The position numbers and the translations under genes are program-made. From the NCBI RefSeq assembly GCF_001205715.1, contig NZ_AQQZ01000004.1, positions 248,001 to 312,000 on the forward strand: DNA of 64,000 nt, in the 5' to 3' direction. Below the pieces are notes generated by a model. That model ran no database searches. It saw only the letters and a list, made by a program, of their open reading frames with translations, and was not told the origin of the DNA. This document shows positions 52,872-61,321 of this stretch, one piece after another; positions within the stretch are counted from its first letter, which is position 1, and each line of letters opens with the position of its first letter. This DNA comes from Pseudaestuariivita atlantica. GTDB lineage: Bacteria > Pseudomonadota > Alphaproteobacteria > Rhodobacterales > Rhodobacteraceae.

Positions 52872-53464
52872 GAGGCCACCCGATCCGCCAGACCCCGCAG
52901 GATGCGCGCGGTCGCTCCCCAGATGTAATAGGGTCCGAACGGCACGGCGTAGTAGTACCGCCGCCGGCCCTGCCAGAGCCGCGATTCGACGCGATAACGG
53001 TCGGGGTCGAGCACGTGGTGCAGCGGGACGGTAAACGCCTCGGCAACTTCATTCGGCTCTATTTCAGCCTGAAAGTCCCCGGTTACCAAGCCCACGACAG
53101 GCGTGACCGTGAAGGACGTCACCGTTTCGTGCGTCGGCAACGTCCCGATGATGTCGACGTGATCGGGGTTCAGGCGCACCTCTTCCCAAGCTTCCCGCAA
53201 CGCGGTGGCCGGCAGATCGGCGTCGTCGTTGTCCTTCTTGCCGCCCGGAAACGCGACTTGTCCGGGATGGTGTTTCAGGGCCGAGCTGCGCTTGGTCAGC
53301 AGCACGTCCAGCCCGTCGGCGCCTTCCATGATCGCGACAAGAACGGCCGCGTCCCGCAGGACGCGGCCACCGGGTATCGAAACGTCCGGGTTCAGGTCGA
53401 AATCGGACGACCGGTCACCGGACGCACGAAGCGCCGCGCGAAGCGTGTCGATGTCAGCCGTCAT
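52862..53464 (-). CDS. NUDIX hydrolase, CoA pyrophosphatase-like
   Basis: A 200-residue NUDIX enzyme of the NudL type, which hydrolyses CoA and acyl-CoA to phosphopantetheine and ADP. KHHPGQVAFPGGK (64-76) is the family's extended motif, followed by the NUDIX box with REAWEEVRL (90-98). The box has Arg where the consensus Gly follows REUxEE, so metal-site geometry may differ slightly. The start at 53464 lies inside the end of hslO (11-base overlap), suggesting coupled translation; an ATG four codons upstream is possible. Confidence 0.85.
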   Translation of the reverse strand: MTADIDTLRAALRASGDRSSDFDLNPDVSIPGGRVLRDAAVLVAIMEGADGLDVLLTKRSSALKHHPGQVAFPGGKKDNDDADLPATALREAWEEVRLNPDHVDIIGTLPTHETVTSFTVTPVVGLVTGDFQAEIEPNEVAEAFTVPLHHVLDPDRYRVESRLWQGRRRYYYAVPFGPYYIWGATARILRGLADRVASCR

Positions 53465-54449
53465 TCTGCACGGCATGCATGCCGACCTCGGACGGGTCCA
53501 TCACGTAATGCGCACCGCAGAACTGGCAGTCTGCCGTGACCTGGCCATCCTCGGTCGTCATCTTCTCGATATCGCGGGACGAATAGATCGACAGCGTCTG
53601 CTGCACGCGTTCACGCGAACAGGTGCACCCGAAGGTGACCGGCTGCACGTCGAACACGCGCGGCGCTTCTTCGTGGAACAGGCGCACCAGCAGGTCGCTG
53701 GGCGCGACCGATGGCCCGATCAGTTCCAGCGCGTCCACCGTGTCGAGGTGGAAATTGACCCGGTTCCAGTTTTCGCCGTCACCGTCGTCCAGCACGATGT
53801 CTTCGGGCCGCAAGAGGCCCTGGTCACCGCTGCCGCCGTCCTGCGCCACGAAGGGCGAGGCCTTGGGCATGTGCTGCAACATCACGCCACCGGCGCGCCA
53901 GTGTTCGGGCACACCCGGTTCCGACGAACGGCCAAACGCCATCGCGAACCGCGTCGGCAACTGCTCGGACTGCGCGAAATAGCTTTCCGCACAGGCACTC
54001 AGCGACCCGCCCGCGATAGGAGTGATCCCCTGGTAGGGTGCGGTACCCTTTCCCTGATCGATAAGCACGGCGAAATACCCCTCTCCCAACTGTTCGAAGG
54101 GAGGCTGATCGGGGTCGATCCGGTCCGCGTCAAAGCTGGCATAGGCGCGGATTTTCGCGCGCTCGCCCTCGTCGGTCGGGCCGAAGTAATCGGTGGCGAT
54201 CATGCGCACCGGGCCATTCGACTGGACCTGCAGCGACAGCTTCCAGCGCAGCTTGATCGTCTGGCCAATCATCGCGGTCAGCAATGCCATTTCCGCCACC
54301 AGCGCTTCGACCGGTGCGGGGTAGTCGTGCTGCTTCAGGATACCGTCAAGCACCCCGTCCAGCCGCGCCACGCGGCCGCGGATGTCGGACTTGTCGAGTT
54401 GGAACGGCAATACCGTGTCGTCCCAGGCGAGTTTCTGAACCTGGCTCAT
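53454..54449 (-). CDS. hslO: Redox-regulated chaperone Hsp33
   Basis: A 331-residue holdase activated by oxidative unfolding. The zinc site near the C-terminus is intact: Cys275 and Cys277 (CTC) and Cys308 and Cys311 (CQFC), all needed for the redox switch. The N-terminal core has the MIGQTIKLRWKLSLQVQSNGP and GYFAVLIDQG motifs. AAGGAT lies about 6 bases before the ATG. A sigma32-like promoter precedes it, and it leads the long operon running to the RlmD-like gene. Confidence 0.95.
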   Translation of the reverse strand: MSQVQKLAWDDTVLPFQLDKSDIRGRVARLDGVLDGILKQHDYPAPVEALVAEMALLTAMIGQTIKLRWKLSLQVQSNGPVRMIATDYFGPTDEGERAKIRAYASFDADRIDPDQPPFEQLGEGYFAVLIDQGKGTAPYQGITPIAGGSLSACAESYFAQSEQLPTRFAMAFGRSSEPGVPEHWRAGGVMLQHMPKASPFVAQDGGSGDQGLLRPEDIVLDDGDGENWNRVNFHLDTVDALELIGPSVAPSDLLVRLFHEEAPRVFDVQPVTFGCTCSRERVQQTLSIYSSRDIEKMTTEDGQVTADCQFCGAHYVMDPSEVGMHAVQNDG

Positions 54450-54484
54450 GGGTGTATCCTTGGCCTCTGAGGAGTGTCGGCAGT

Positions 54485-54512
54485 ATATAGAGACCGCGCA
54501 GCGAGGTCCAAG
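54485..54512 (-). promoter_or_regulatory. Sigma32-like heat-shock promoter of hslO
   Basis: On the minus strand CTTGGA (54512-54507; five of six to CTTGAA), 14 bases, CTCTATAT (54492-54485; six of eight to CCCCATNT), 35 bases before the start codon. Spacing and sequence fit a heat-shock promoter, as expected for Hsp33. Confidence 0.6.
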
Positions 54513-54524
54513 GGGGCAGCAGGT

Positions 54525-54977
54525 ATGAACGGACGGTATGGCGACCCGCCGATTGCGGGGCAGCGCTACACGATGCGCCCCGGCGCCTACGCCATTCTGC
54601 CCCGCGATGGGCAGCTTCTGCTCACCTACCAGGATGAACCGGAACCGGAAATCCAGCTGCCGGGTGGCGGGATCGACCCCGGAGAATCACCCATTCCCGC
54701 GCTCTACCGCGAAGCGCGCGAGGAAACGGGGTGGACACTGGCGCGTCCGCGCCGCGTACTGACCTATCGGCGGTTCGTGTTCATGCCCGAATACGACATG
54801 TTCGCCGAGAAGATCTGCCACATCTTCATCGCCCATCCGGTGCAACGCATCGGCCCACCGACCGAAGAGGGGCACATTGCCTTGTGGCTCGACGCAGAGG
54901 CGGCTCTCGACGTGCTGGTCAGCCCCGGCGATGTCGATGCCCTGCGCCTTGCCTTGTGGCGCGGTCTTATCCGTTGA
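54525..54977 (+). CDS. NUDIX hydrolase
   Basis: A 150-residue NUDIX protein with a textbook box at 48-70 (GGGIDPGESPIPALYREAREETGW). It starts with RYTMRPGAYAILPRDGQLLLTYQ. The substrate cannot be told; ADP-sugar or mutagenic nucleotide pyrophosphatases look similar. GGGGG and AGG stretches precede the ATG at 54525. It diverges from hslO, and its 3' end overlaps the convergent response regulator/phosphatase gene by 11 bases. Confidence 0.88.
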   Translation: MNGRYGDPPIAGQRYTMRPGAYAILPRDGQLLLTYQDEPEPEIQLPGGGIDPGESPIPALYREAREETGWTLARPRRVLTYRRFVFMPEYDMFAEKICHIFIAHPVQRIGPPTEEGHIALWLDAEAALDVLVSPGDVDALRLALWRGLIR

Positions 54978-56256
54978 ACTCGTACAGCGCGGCAGAGACG
55001 TCATCATCAATGCCGATTTCCGGGTCGAGACACTGGTTGAGATACCAGTAGAGGTCATCAAGGATCTCGACACCCGAAGCGGACAGGTCGCACTTGGCCA
55101 GAAGGCGCGACATACCCTCCTGTTCCAGCATTTCACCATTGCGCATCGTCGCCTCGGAAAATCCGTCGGAATAGAACAGCACCTTGTCACCGGGGGAGAG
55201 GTTCACTTCGAACTCGGCAAATTCGACGTTCGGCATCAGACCCAAGGGCACACCGCCATCGCCAACGAATTCGTGCGATCCGTCGGCGCGGATCACCATC
55301 GGATAGGGGTGGCCTGCCTGGATCGCGCGCATCCGTCCGTTTGACTGGTCGACCACGGCGTAGGCCATGGTGAAATACTCCTCCACGCCCGTGTCCATCG
55401 TGAACCTGTCATTCAGCATTTCCGCCACCTCTCCAGGCGGCAGAAGGGCAAAAAACCGGTCCATCCGCCGGACCATCGCGATGTTCTGTTCGGGGTGGGT
55501 GGGGCTGAGGTAACCGCCCACGCGCGCGGTCATCATGGCCGAGGTAATGCCGTGGCCGGACACGTCAACGCCGTAGAAACCGACCATGCCGTGACCGGGC
55601 GAGAACATGCCCACAAGGTCGCCGCCAATATGGCCGCAGGGTTTCAAAAGCAGGCTGACCCGCCCCTTGCCGAAATCCCCCGTCCGGGAGGGAACCAGCG
55701 CCTCTTGTATCTTGCGCGCATTGGCGATGTCGCGATCCAGCGCGTCATAGACCGACTTCAGCTCGGTCAGCGTGTCTTGCACGACGGCATTCTGTTCCGA
55801 CAGCTGCTTGTGCATCGCAACCAGCCGATCGCCCGCCCGGATTCGGGCCCGCAACTCGGACGCATCGAACGGCTTGGACAGGAAGTCATCGGCGCCGCTT
55901 TCCAACCCGCGCGCAATCTCTTCCTTCTCGGCCTTCGAGGTCAGCAGGATGAAATAGCCGTAATGCTGGTCGCCGCACAGATCGCGGAATGCGGTGCAGA
56001 ATTCCAGCCCATCCATTTCGGGCATCATCCAGTCGCTGAGAACAAGATCGGGCAGCACGTCACGGCATTTGTCCAGCGCGTCGCGGCCTGTCTCTGCCTC
56101 CACCACCTCGAATCCCCAGCGCTTGAGACTGGCGACGAGTATCTTGCGCTGCAACCGGCTGTCATCGGCCACCAGCACGCGCGTGATTCCGGCAGTCGAC
56201 GTGCCGCTGGCGGCCACGCTTGCCTGACTGTCCGGAACCAGTTTCGATTGTCCCAC
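54967..56256 (-). CDS. Response regulator fused to PP2C (SpoIIE/RsbU-type) phosphatase
   Basis: A 429-residue protein. The receiver domain (about 25-145) has acidic pair Asp31-Asp32 (VADDSRLQ), phosphoacceptor Asp75 (VLSDWMMPE) and FLSKPFD. A short coiled segment follows, then a PPM/SpoIIE phosphatase domain (about 190-425) with GGDLVGMF, DVSGHGITSA, YSDGFSEA and DDDVSA, the metal-binding Asp residues. I chose the GTG at 56256, which has GGAGG 7 bases upstream; GTG at 56274 lies before that site. Such proteins dephosphorylate STAS-type anti-sigma antagonists when the receiver is phosphorylated. No antagonist gene is adjacent; an HPt gene diverges from it. Confidence 0.9.
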   Translation of the reverse strand: MGQSKLVPDSQASVAASGTSTAGITRVLVADDSRLQRKILVASLKRWGFEVVEAETGRDALDKCRDVLPDLVLSDWMMPEMDGLEFCTAFRDLCGDQHYGYFILLTSKAEKEEIARGLESGADDFLSKPFDASELRARIRAGDRLVAMHKQLSEQNAVVQDTLTELKSVYDALDRDIANARKIQEALVPSRTGDFGKGRVSLLLKPCGHIGGDLVGMFSPGHGMVGFYGVDVSGHGITSAMMTARVGGYLSPTHPEQNIAMVRRMDRFFALLPPGEVAEMLNDRFTMDTGVEEYFTMAYAVVDQSNGRMRAIQAGHPYPMVIRADGSHEFVGDGGVPLGLMPNVEFAEFEVNLSPGDKVLFYSDGFSEATMRNGEMLEQEGMSRLLAKCDLSASGVEILDDLYWYLNQCLDPEIGIDDDVSAALYEFNG

Positions 56257-56338
56257 GCCTGCGCCTCCGATCACCTTGGCAGGGTGATACGGGCACGGCT
56301 TTAACAACCCATAAATTGCAAACAGGCGTTCTACATTT

Positions 56339-56367
56339 TTGTCCAACCGCAAGGCTTTCTTTACGAT
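56339..56367 (+). promoter_or_regulatory. Possible sigma70 promoter of the HPt gene
   Basis: TTGTCC (56339-56344), 17 bases, TACGAT (56362-56367); each hexamer matches four of six consensus positions. It lies 39 bases before the HPt start. Confidence 0.35.
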
Positions 56368-56405
56368 CGAACAGGTAAACCCAAGCGACAGGTCGAAGGA
56401 ATTGC

Positions 56406-56741
56406 ATGATGATTGCTTGGGATCAGGTTGAAGAGTTGCGCGAGGCAGTCGGCGCGGAGGAATTCGGCGAACTCGTCGATGTTTTCCTTGAGGAGGTCGA
56501 GGGCGCGCTTGCCATGCTGTCTCCCACCGCGGACGCGACAACGCTCGAAGCCCAGCTTCACTTCCTGAAAGGCAGCGCGCTGAACCTCGGCTTCGCCGAA
56601 TTTTCCGCGCTGTGCCAGGCCGGCGAATCCGCGGCCCGCGCCGGCAATACGGCAGCAATCGATCTGACAGAAATCGCCCGCAGCTACCACGCGACAAAGG
56701 CGTTCTTCCTGTCCGAAATCGCGACGCGTTACGCCGCCTGA
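56406..56741 (+). CDS. HPt (histidine phosphotransfer) domain protein
   Basis: A 111-residue single-domain HPt protein. The phosphorylatable His52 is in EAQLHFLKGSALNLGF, a full HxxKGxxxxxG signature, within a four-helix layout. AAGGAATTG precedes the ATG; ATG at 56409 is equally possible. It diverges from the response regulator/phosphatase gene across 149 bases, so it is the likely phosphodonor or phosphate sink for that receiver. The kinase that charges it is not in the window. Its stop is one base from the ilvA stop. Confidence 0.88.
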   Translation: MMIAWDQVEELREAVGAEEFGELVDVFLEEVEGALAMLSPTADATTLEAQLHFLKGSALNLGFAEFSALCQAGESAARAGNTAAIDLTEIARSYHATKAFFLSEIATRYAA

Positions 56742-56742
56742 C

Positions 56743-57981
56743 TCAGATCAGGAACTGCGCCAGCATCTCGTCATTGGTGATGTCGGTGTAGGAAAACCCG
56801 GCGGATTCGAGCTTGGCGAACAGGGCCGCGAACGCGGCCGGATCGCTGGTTTCGATGCCGATCAGGACCGACCCGAAATTGCGCGCCGACTTCTTCAGGT
56901 ACTCGAACCGCGCAATATCGTCATGCGGGCCAAGGAAGTTCAGGAACTCCTTCAGCGCGCCGGGGCGCTGCGGCATCCGCAGGATGAAATACTTCTTCAC
57001 CCCGGCAAAGCGCTGGGCGCGTTCCTTGACCTCGGGCAACCGCTCGAAATCGAAATTGCCGCCGGTGGCAAGGCACACGACCGTCTTGCCTTCGATCACC
57101 GGGCCAAGGTCTTTCAGCGCGTCGATGGCAAGTGCGCCCGCGGGTTCCAGCACGATACCCTCTACATTCAGCATCTCGACGATTGTCGTGCAGATGCGAT
57201 CCTCGTTCACGGTGATCACGTCCGCCGGATCGATGTCCTGCAGGTACCGGAACGGCTCTGCCCCAATCCGCGCGACGGCGGCGCCGTCCACGAAATTGCT
57301 GATCGTGGGCAGGGTCACCGGCTCCCCCGCCATCAGCGCCGCCTTCAGGCTCGCCGCGCGCTCGGGTTCGACACAGGTCATCGGCACATCCGGGCCAAGG
57401 TAGCCCCGCATCCCCGCCGACAACCCGCCACCGCCCACCGGCAGCACGATGCGGTCCGGCACGCGGCCCACCTGCTCCAGCATCTCCACCGCGACCGAGG
57501 CCTGACCCTCGATCACGTCGGCATCGTCGAAGGGTGACAGGAAATGCCCGCCCGCCTCGGCGCTGAAACGCTGGGCCGCGGCAAGCGTGTCGTCGAAATA
57601 GTCGCCGACCAGCCGAACCTCGATCGCGTCACCGCCGAACACGCGGGTCTTGTCGATCTTCTGTTGCGGCGTGGTGACCGGCATGAAGATTACGCCGCGC
57701 ACCCCGAAATGCCGACAATTGAACGCAACGCCCTGCGCGTGGTTGCCCGCGCTGGCACAGACGAACAGGTTCTGATCCGGCGCCGCCGCCATCGCCTTGC
57801 GCATCGCGTTGAACGCGCCACGGATCTTGTAGGACCGCACCGGCGACAGGTCTTCACGTTTCAGCCAGATATCGGCGTTGTACCGATCCGACAGGTAATC
57901 GTTGCGCTGGCAGGGCGTGGCGGGAAACAGCGCCCGCATCCGGGCGGTCGCCGCAAGGGCAAGATCCTGAAAATCGGTCAT
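56743..57981 (-). CDS. ilvA: Threonine ammonia-lyase (biosynthetic threonine deaminase)
   Basis: A 412-residue PLP enzyme converting threonine to 2-oxobutanoate, the first step of isoleucine synthesis. The PLP Lys52 is in SYKIRGAFN, the phosphate-binding loop is [12 protein letters not shown], and [12 protein letters not shown] is conserved. The C-terminal 85 residues hold a single ACT-like domain ([17 protein letters not shown]), shorter than the two-ACT E. coli enzyme; isoleucine regulation should still be possible. AAGGA lies 11 bases before the ATG at 57981; the frame extends upstream without need. Confidence 0.93.
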   Translation of the reverse strand: MTDFQDLALAATARMRALFPATPCQRNDYLSDRYNADIWLKREDLSPVRSYKIRGAFNAMRKAMAAAPDQNLFVCASAGNHAQGVAFNCRHFGVRGVIFMPVTTPQQKIDKTRVFGGDAIEVRLVGDYFDDTLAAAQRFSAEAGGHFLSPFDDADVIEGQASVAVEMLEQVGRVPDRIVLPVGGGGLSAGMRGYLGPDVPMTCVEPERAASLKAALMAGEPVTLPTISNFVDGAAVARIGAEPFRYLQDIDPADVITVNEDRICTTIVEMLNVEGIVLEPAGALAIDALKDLGPVIEGKTVVCLATGGNFDFERLPEVKERAQRFAGVKKYFILRMPQRPGALKEFLNFLGPHDDIARFEYLKKSARNFGSVLIGIETSDPAAFAALFAKLESAGFSYTDITNDEMLAQFLI

Positions 57982-58118
57982 CGCGCAGCACGTCCTTGAA
58001 CACCGGCACGGCAGAGATAGGGCAATCCGGGCATCCGACCCGTCTGACACATGCCCGCCCGCTTGCCAATAAGGGCCAAACCCGGTACCCGGCGCGCCAT
58101 TGCAGCAGGAGAATGACG

Positions 58119-59336
58119 ATGAGCGCACCCAAGAAAGTCGTGTTGGCCTATTCCGGTGGCCTCGACACCTCGATCATCCTGAAATGGCTGCAAACCGAGT
58201 ATGGCTGCGAGGTGGTCACCTTCACCGCCGATCTGGGACAGGGGGAAGAGCTTGAACCCGCCCGCGCCAAGGCCGAGATGCTGGGCTGTTCCGAGATCTA
58301 CATCGAGGACCTGCGCGAAGAGTTCGTGCGCGATTTCGTCTTCCCGATGTTCCGCGCCAACGCGGTGTACGAGGGGCAGTACCTGCTGGGCACCTCCATC
58401 GCGCGGCCGCTGATCTCCAAACGACTGGTCGAGATCGCCGAGGCCACGGGCGCGGATGCCGTGGCTCACGGCGCGACCGGCAAGGGCAATGACCAGGTGC
58501 GGTTCGAACTGGCAGCTTATGCCCTGAACCCCGACATCAAGGTAATCGCGCCGTGGCGGTTGTGGGACCTGACCTCGCGCACCAAGCTGATCGAGTTTGC
58601 CGAGCAGAACCAGATCCCGATCGCCAAGGACAAGCGCGGCGAGGCACCGTTCAGCGTTGATGCGAACCTTCTGCACACCTCGTCCGAGGGCAAGGTGCTG
58701 GAAGACCCCGCCGAAGAAGCGCCCGATTACGTCTACCAGCGCACGGTGCACCCCGAAAACGCGCCGGACACGCCCGAATACGTCGAGATCGGGTTCGAGA
58801 AGGGCGATGCCGTGTCGATCAATGGCGAGAAACTGTCACCGGCGGCCCTGCTGACCAAGCTGAACGAACTGGGCGGAAAGCACGGCTGCGGGCGGCTTGA
58901 CCTGGTCGAAGGCCGGTTCGTTGGCATGAAATCACGCGGCATCTACGAAACACCGGGCGGCACGCTGCTGCTGGAAGCCCATCGCGGGATCGAATCCATC
59001 ACGCTCGACCGGGGAGCGGCGCACCTGAAAGACGAGCTGATGCCGCGGTATGCCGAACTGATCTATAACGGGTTCTGGTTCTCCCCCGAACGCGAGATGC
59101 TGCAAGCTGCCATCGATGCCTCGCAAACCCATGTCACCGGGACCGTCCGCCTGAAACTCTACAAGGGCTCGGCGCGGACTGTTGGTAGGTGGTCTGACCA
59201 CTCGCTTTATTCCGAGGCGCACGTGACCTTCGAAGAGGATGCCGGCGCCTACGATCAGGCCGACGCCAAGGGCTTCATTCAGCTGAACGCGCTTCGTCTG
59301 AAGCTTCTGGCGGCGCGGGATCGTCGTCTGAAATAA
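58119..59336 (+). CDS. argG: Argininosuccinate synthase
   Basis: A 405-residue enzyme of arginine synthesis joining citrulline and aspartate with ATP. The PP-loop is [11 protein letters not shown] (9-19), followed by [20 protein letters not shown] and [26 protein letters not shown] lies about 7 bases before the ATG at 58119; an ATG two codons earlier is too close to that site. Its last 62 bases overlap, antisense, the end of the convergent Tat-exported protein gene. Confidence 0.96.
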   Translation: MSAPKKVVLAYSGGLDTSIILKWLQTEYGCEVVTFTADLGQGEELEPARAKAEMLGCSEIYIEDLREEFVRDFVFPMFRANAVYEGQYLLGTSIARPLISKRLVEIAEATGADAVAHGATGKGNDQVRFELAAYALNPDIKVIAPWRLWDLTSRTKLIEFAEQNQIPIAKDKRGEAPFSVDANLLHTSSEGKVLEDPAEEAPDYVYQRTVHPENAPDTPEYVEIGFEKGDAVSINGEKLSPAALLTKLNELGGKHGCGRLDLVEGRFVGMKSRGIYETPGGTLLLEAHRGIESITLDRGAAHLKDELMPRYAELIYNGFWFSPEREMLQAAIDASQTHVTGTVRLKLYKGSARTVGRWSDHSLYSEAHVTFEEDAGAYDQADAKGFIQLNALRLKLLAARDRRLK

Positions 59337-59724
59337 GATCGTCCGCGACGCGGCGGATCACCTTTTCCGCCGTGTCAGAGACGCTTTTTCTAACCTTCGC
59401 CGTCACTGTCTGCGCGGTCGAGGTCGTCACGCCAGCCCTGAACAACGGGGCCGTGGCCCGCGCCACGCCATTCGCGCTCGCCGCCCCCACGATCCCGCGT
59501 GTCTGCAGCTTGGTCACCAGCGCCGCCGCCTCGTTCATTGGCAGCTTGAGGCTTTGCGCGATCACTTCAGCAGATACGTGCCCGCGCGCCTGCGCCATCG
59601 CCACGGCCCACACGTATCGTGCCGGTTGCGCGGTCTTGGTCAGGGTTGCGGCCTTCACTGGAACGGGCACGGCGGCCAATCCGGCCGCCGCACCCGAGGA
59701 TGCAAGAAAATCACGTCTGTTCAT
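59275..59724 (-). CDS. Exported protein of unknown function (twin-arginine signal)
   Basis: A 149-residue protein. [25 protein letters not shown] (residues 2-26 in part) is a clear Tat signal, so the protein is exported folded. The middle (about 36-80, with [31 protein letters not shown]) has the helix pattern of a small winged-helix-like domain, odd for an exported protein. The C-terminus is acidic and Ser-rich. Its last 62 coding bases overlap argG. I do not recognise the family. Codon use looks like that of its neighbours. Confidence 0.65.
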   Translation of the reverse strand: MNRRDFLASSGAAAGLAAVPVPVKAATLTKTAQPARYVWAVAMAQARGHVSAEVIAQSLKLPMNEAAALVTKLQTRGIVGAASANGVARATAPLFRAGVTTSTAQTVTAKVRKSVSDTAEKVIRRVADDLISDDDPAPPEASDEARSAE

Positions 59725-59781
59725 GAGCGGAAAATGGGAATGCAGCAGACTCGTTTCACGGGGAAACCGCGCTCCAATCGG

Positions 59782-60507
59782 TCACATCTGTAACCGGTGT
59801 TCGGTCATTCGTTCGTAATACGGCATCGAGGCACGCATCAGGTCGGCGGCCTCGCCCTCCAACTTGGGCAACGGGCCTTCGGCACCCGCAAACCCGGTAG
59901 AGCGGTGCACCGCATCGTACCAATGCGCCGCCCAGATACCGTCAAACGGTTTCGGCCCCGCGGGCCATTCCAGCATCGCGGGATTAAACGGCACGCCCAG
60001 CGCGGCGCACAAGACGCGCAAGGCGCGATCCGGGTCCGCACGGATATCGCTGGACTCGATCACGATCGGGGCAGGCCCCCTGGCCGCGACCTCGTCAAAC
60101 AAGGCAACCTGCCGGACGAACCCGATATCCTCTGCCGTGGGGCGTTCACGCTTGGCCACGTAACTCGCGATCACCCGCGCCGGATGGCGGATCAGGAAGA
60201 CGTTTGTCACCTCGCCCATCCAGTCGAGCGGCATGCCGTCCACCATGTGGTGGCACATATGTTTCTGGTACCAGATCGCCCGCCCACCCGGCACGGGACC
60301 AACCATGTCTTGCGCGACTTGTGTTTCGTCATTGCTTTGGGATGCCAGAACCTCGGCCCGCATCGGATGATCCAGGCCCGTCTTGGCAAGAAAGGCTGCA
60401 TAGAACGGCTCATCCGTGGCGGCGCAATCGGTGCGGTTGCCGAAGGCGTACATCATCGCCGTCGACAGGTTGCGCGGGCCTGACCACATGGCAATCCGCT
60501 TCGTCAT
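59782..60507 (-). CDS. Sulfotransferase-like P-loop protein
   Basis: A 241-residue protein. The N-terminus [21 protein letters not shown] (5-25 in part) is the 5'-phosphosulfate loop and [14 protein letters not shown] (about 104-117) the 3'-phosphate site of sulfotransferases or related enzymes. [20 protein letters not shown] is typical of a branch also annotated as branched-chain aminotransferase-associated or HAD-linked proteins. Donor and acceptor are unknown. It diverges from msrA across 103 bases that include a short hairpin. Confidence 0.75.
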   Translation of the reverse strand: MTKRIAMWSGPRNLSTAMMYAFGNRTDCAATDEPFYAAFLAKTGLDHPMRAEVLASQSNDETQVAQDMVGPVPGGRAIWYQKHMCHHMVDGMPLDWMGEVTNVFLIRHPARVIASYVAKRERPTAEDIGFVRQVALFDEVAARGPAPIVIESSDIRADPDRALRVLCAALGVPFNPAMLEWPAGPKPFDGIWAAHWYDAVHRSTGFAGAEGPLPKLEGEAADLMRASMPYYERMTEHRLQM

Positions 60508-60545
60508 CCCTCACATCCCCTCAACCCTGTGTGAACCTGCCCACG

Positions 60546-60567
60546 CCGCTCTTGAGTGCAAGGGCGG
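60546..60567. repeat. Hairpin in the sulfotransferase/msrA divergent region
   Basis: CCGCTCTTG (60546-60554), loop AGTG, CAAGGGCGG (60559-60567): nine pairs including one G-T. No T-run follows. It could be an operator or leader structure for msrA. Confidence 0.35.
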
Positions 60568-60610
60568 TGTCGTGATCCGGTCTCCCCGTTCTCTGCGAAA
60601 GGACTTTGCG

Positions 60611-61243
60611 ATGTTCAAGTTCAATCTGACCGCGCTGACAGTTGTCTTGGGACTGACCCTGCCGCTTGGCGCGTCACAGGCCGAAACGCTCACCGTCGCG
60701 GGTGGCTGTTTCTGGTGCGTCGAGGCCGATTTCGAACAGGTCGATGGCGTGTCCGAGGTCGTCAGCGGGTTTGCCGGCGGGCGGACCGAAAACCCGACCT
60801 ACAAGCAGGTCACGGGCAGCGATACGGGCCACTACGAGGTTGTCGAGATCACGTTCGATCCCGAAATCGTCTCTGCCGACCAGCTGTTGTCGCTCTTCTT
60901 CCGCTCGATCGATCCGACCGATGCAAACGGGCAATTCTGCGACAGGGGCAACAGCTATCGCACCGCCATCTTCGCCACTCCGGAACAGACCGACGCCGCC
61001 AAAGGCGTCAGGGCGCAAGCCGAGGCGGAGCTTGGCCAGGACATCGTCACCCCGATCCTGCCCGCAGCGACCTTCTATCCCGCCGAAGACTATCATCAGG
61101 ACTACTACAAAAGCTCCGACCGCATCTTCACCCGCTTTGGCATCCGCAGGAAATCGGACGCCTACAAACGCTATCGCACCGCCTGCGGACGCGACCAGCG
61201 GGTGCTGGAACTGTGGGGAGACGCGGCGGCTTTCGCCAAGTGA
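60611..61243 (+). CDS. msrA: Peptide methionine sulfoxide reductase MsrA, exported
   Basis: A 210-residue enzyme reducing methionine-S-sulfoxide in proteins. It carries a Sec signal peptide (1-24, ending GASQA), so it acts in the periplasm, unlike most MsrA proteins. The active site is [11 protein letters not shown] with Cys33; [25 protein letters not shown] and AEDYHQDYY follow. Candidate recycling cysteines are in QFCDRG and RTACGRD. AAAGGA lies about 8 bases before the ATG at 60611; a longer open frame upstream would bury the signal peptide. Confidence 0.93.
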   Translation: MFKFNLTALTVVLGLTLPLGASQAETLTVAGGCFWCVEADFEQVDGVSEVVSGFAGGRTENPTYKQVTGSDTGHYEVVEITFDPEIVSADQLLSLFFRSIDPTDANGQFCDRGNSYRTAIFATPEQTDAAKGVRAQAEAELGQDIVTPILPAATFYPAEDYHQDYYKSSDRIFTRFGIRRKSDAYKRYRTACGRDQRVLELWGDAAAFAK

Positions 61244-61272
61244 TGCAATTGCGGCCCAAACAGGGTCTTTCG

Positions 61273-61318
61273 CCCCGGTCGCTGCCCCCTTAGTGTTGCA
61301 TCCCAACACCGGGGGGAA
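61273..61318 (+). promoter_or_regulatory. Leader hairpins covering the mutS ribosome-binding site
   Basis: GTGTTG (61293-61298) pairs with CAACAC (61304-61309). CCCCGGT (61273-61279) can pair with ACCGGGG (61308-61314), which holds the mutS Shine-Dalgarno G-run (61311-61316). The two stems share bases 61308-61309 and so compete, which could modulate mutS translation. Confidence 0.35.
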
Positions 61319-61321
61319 GTG

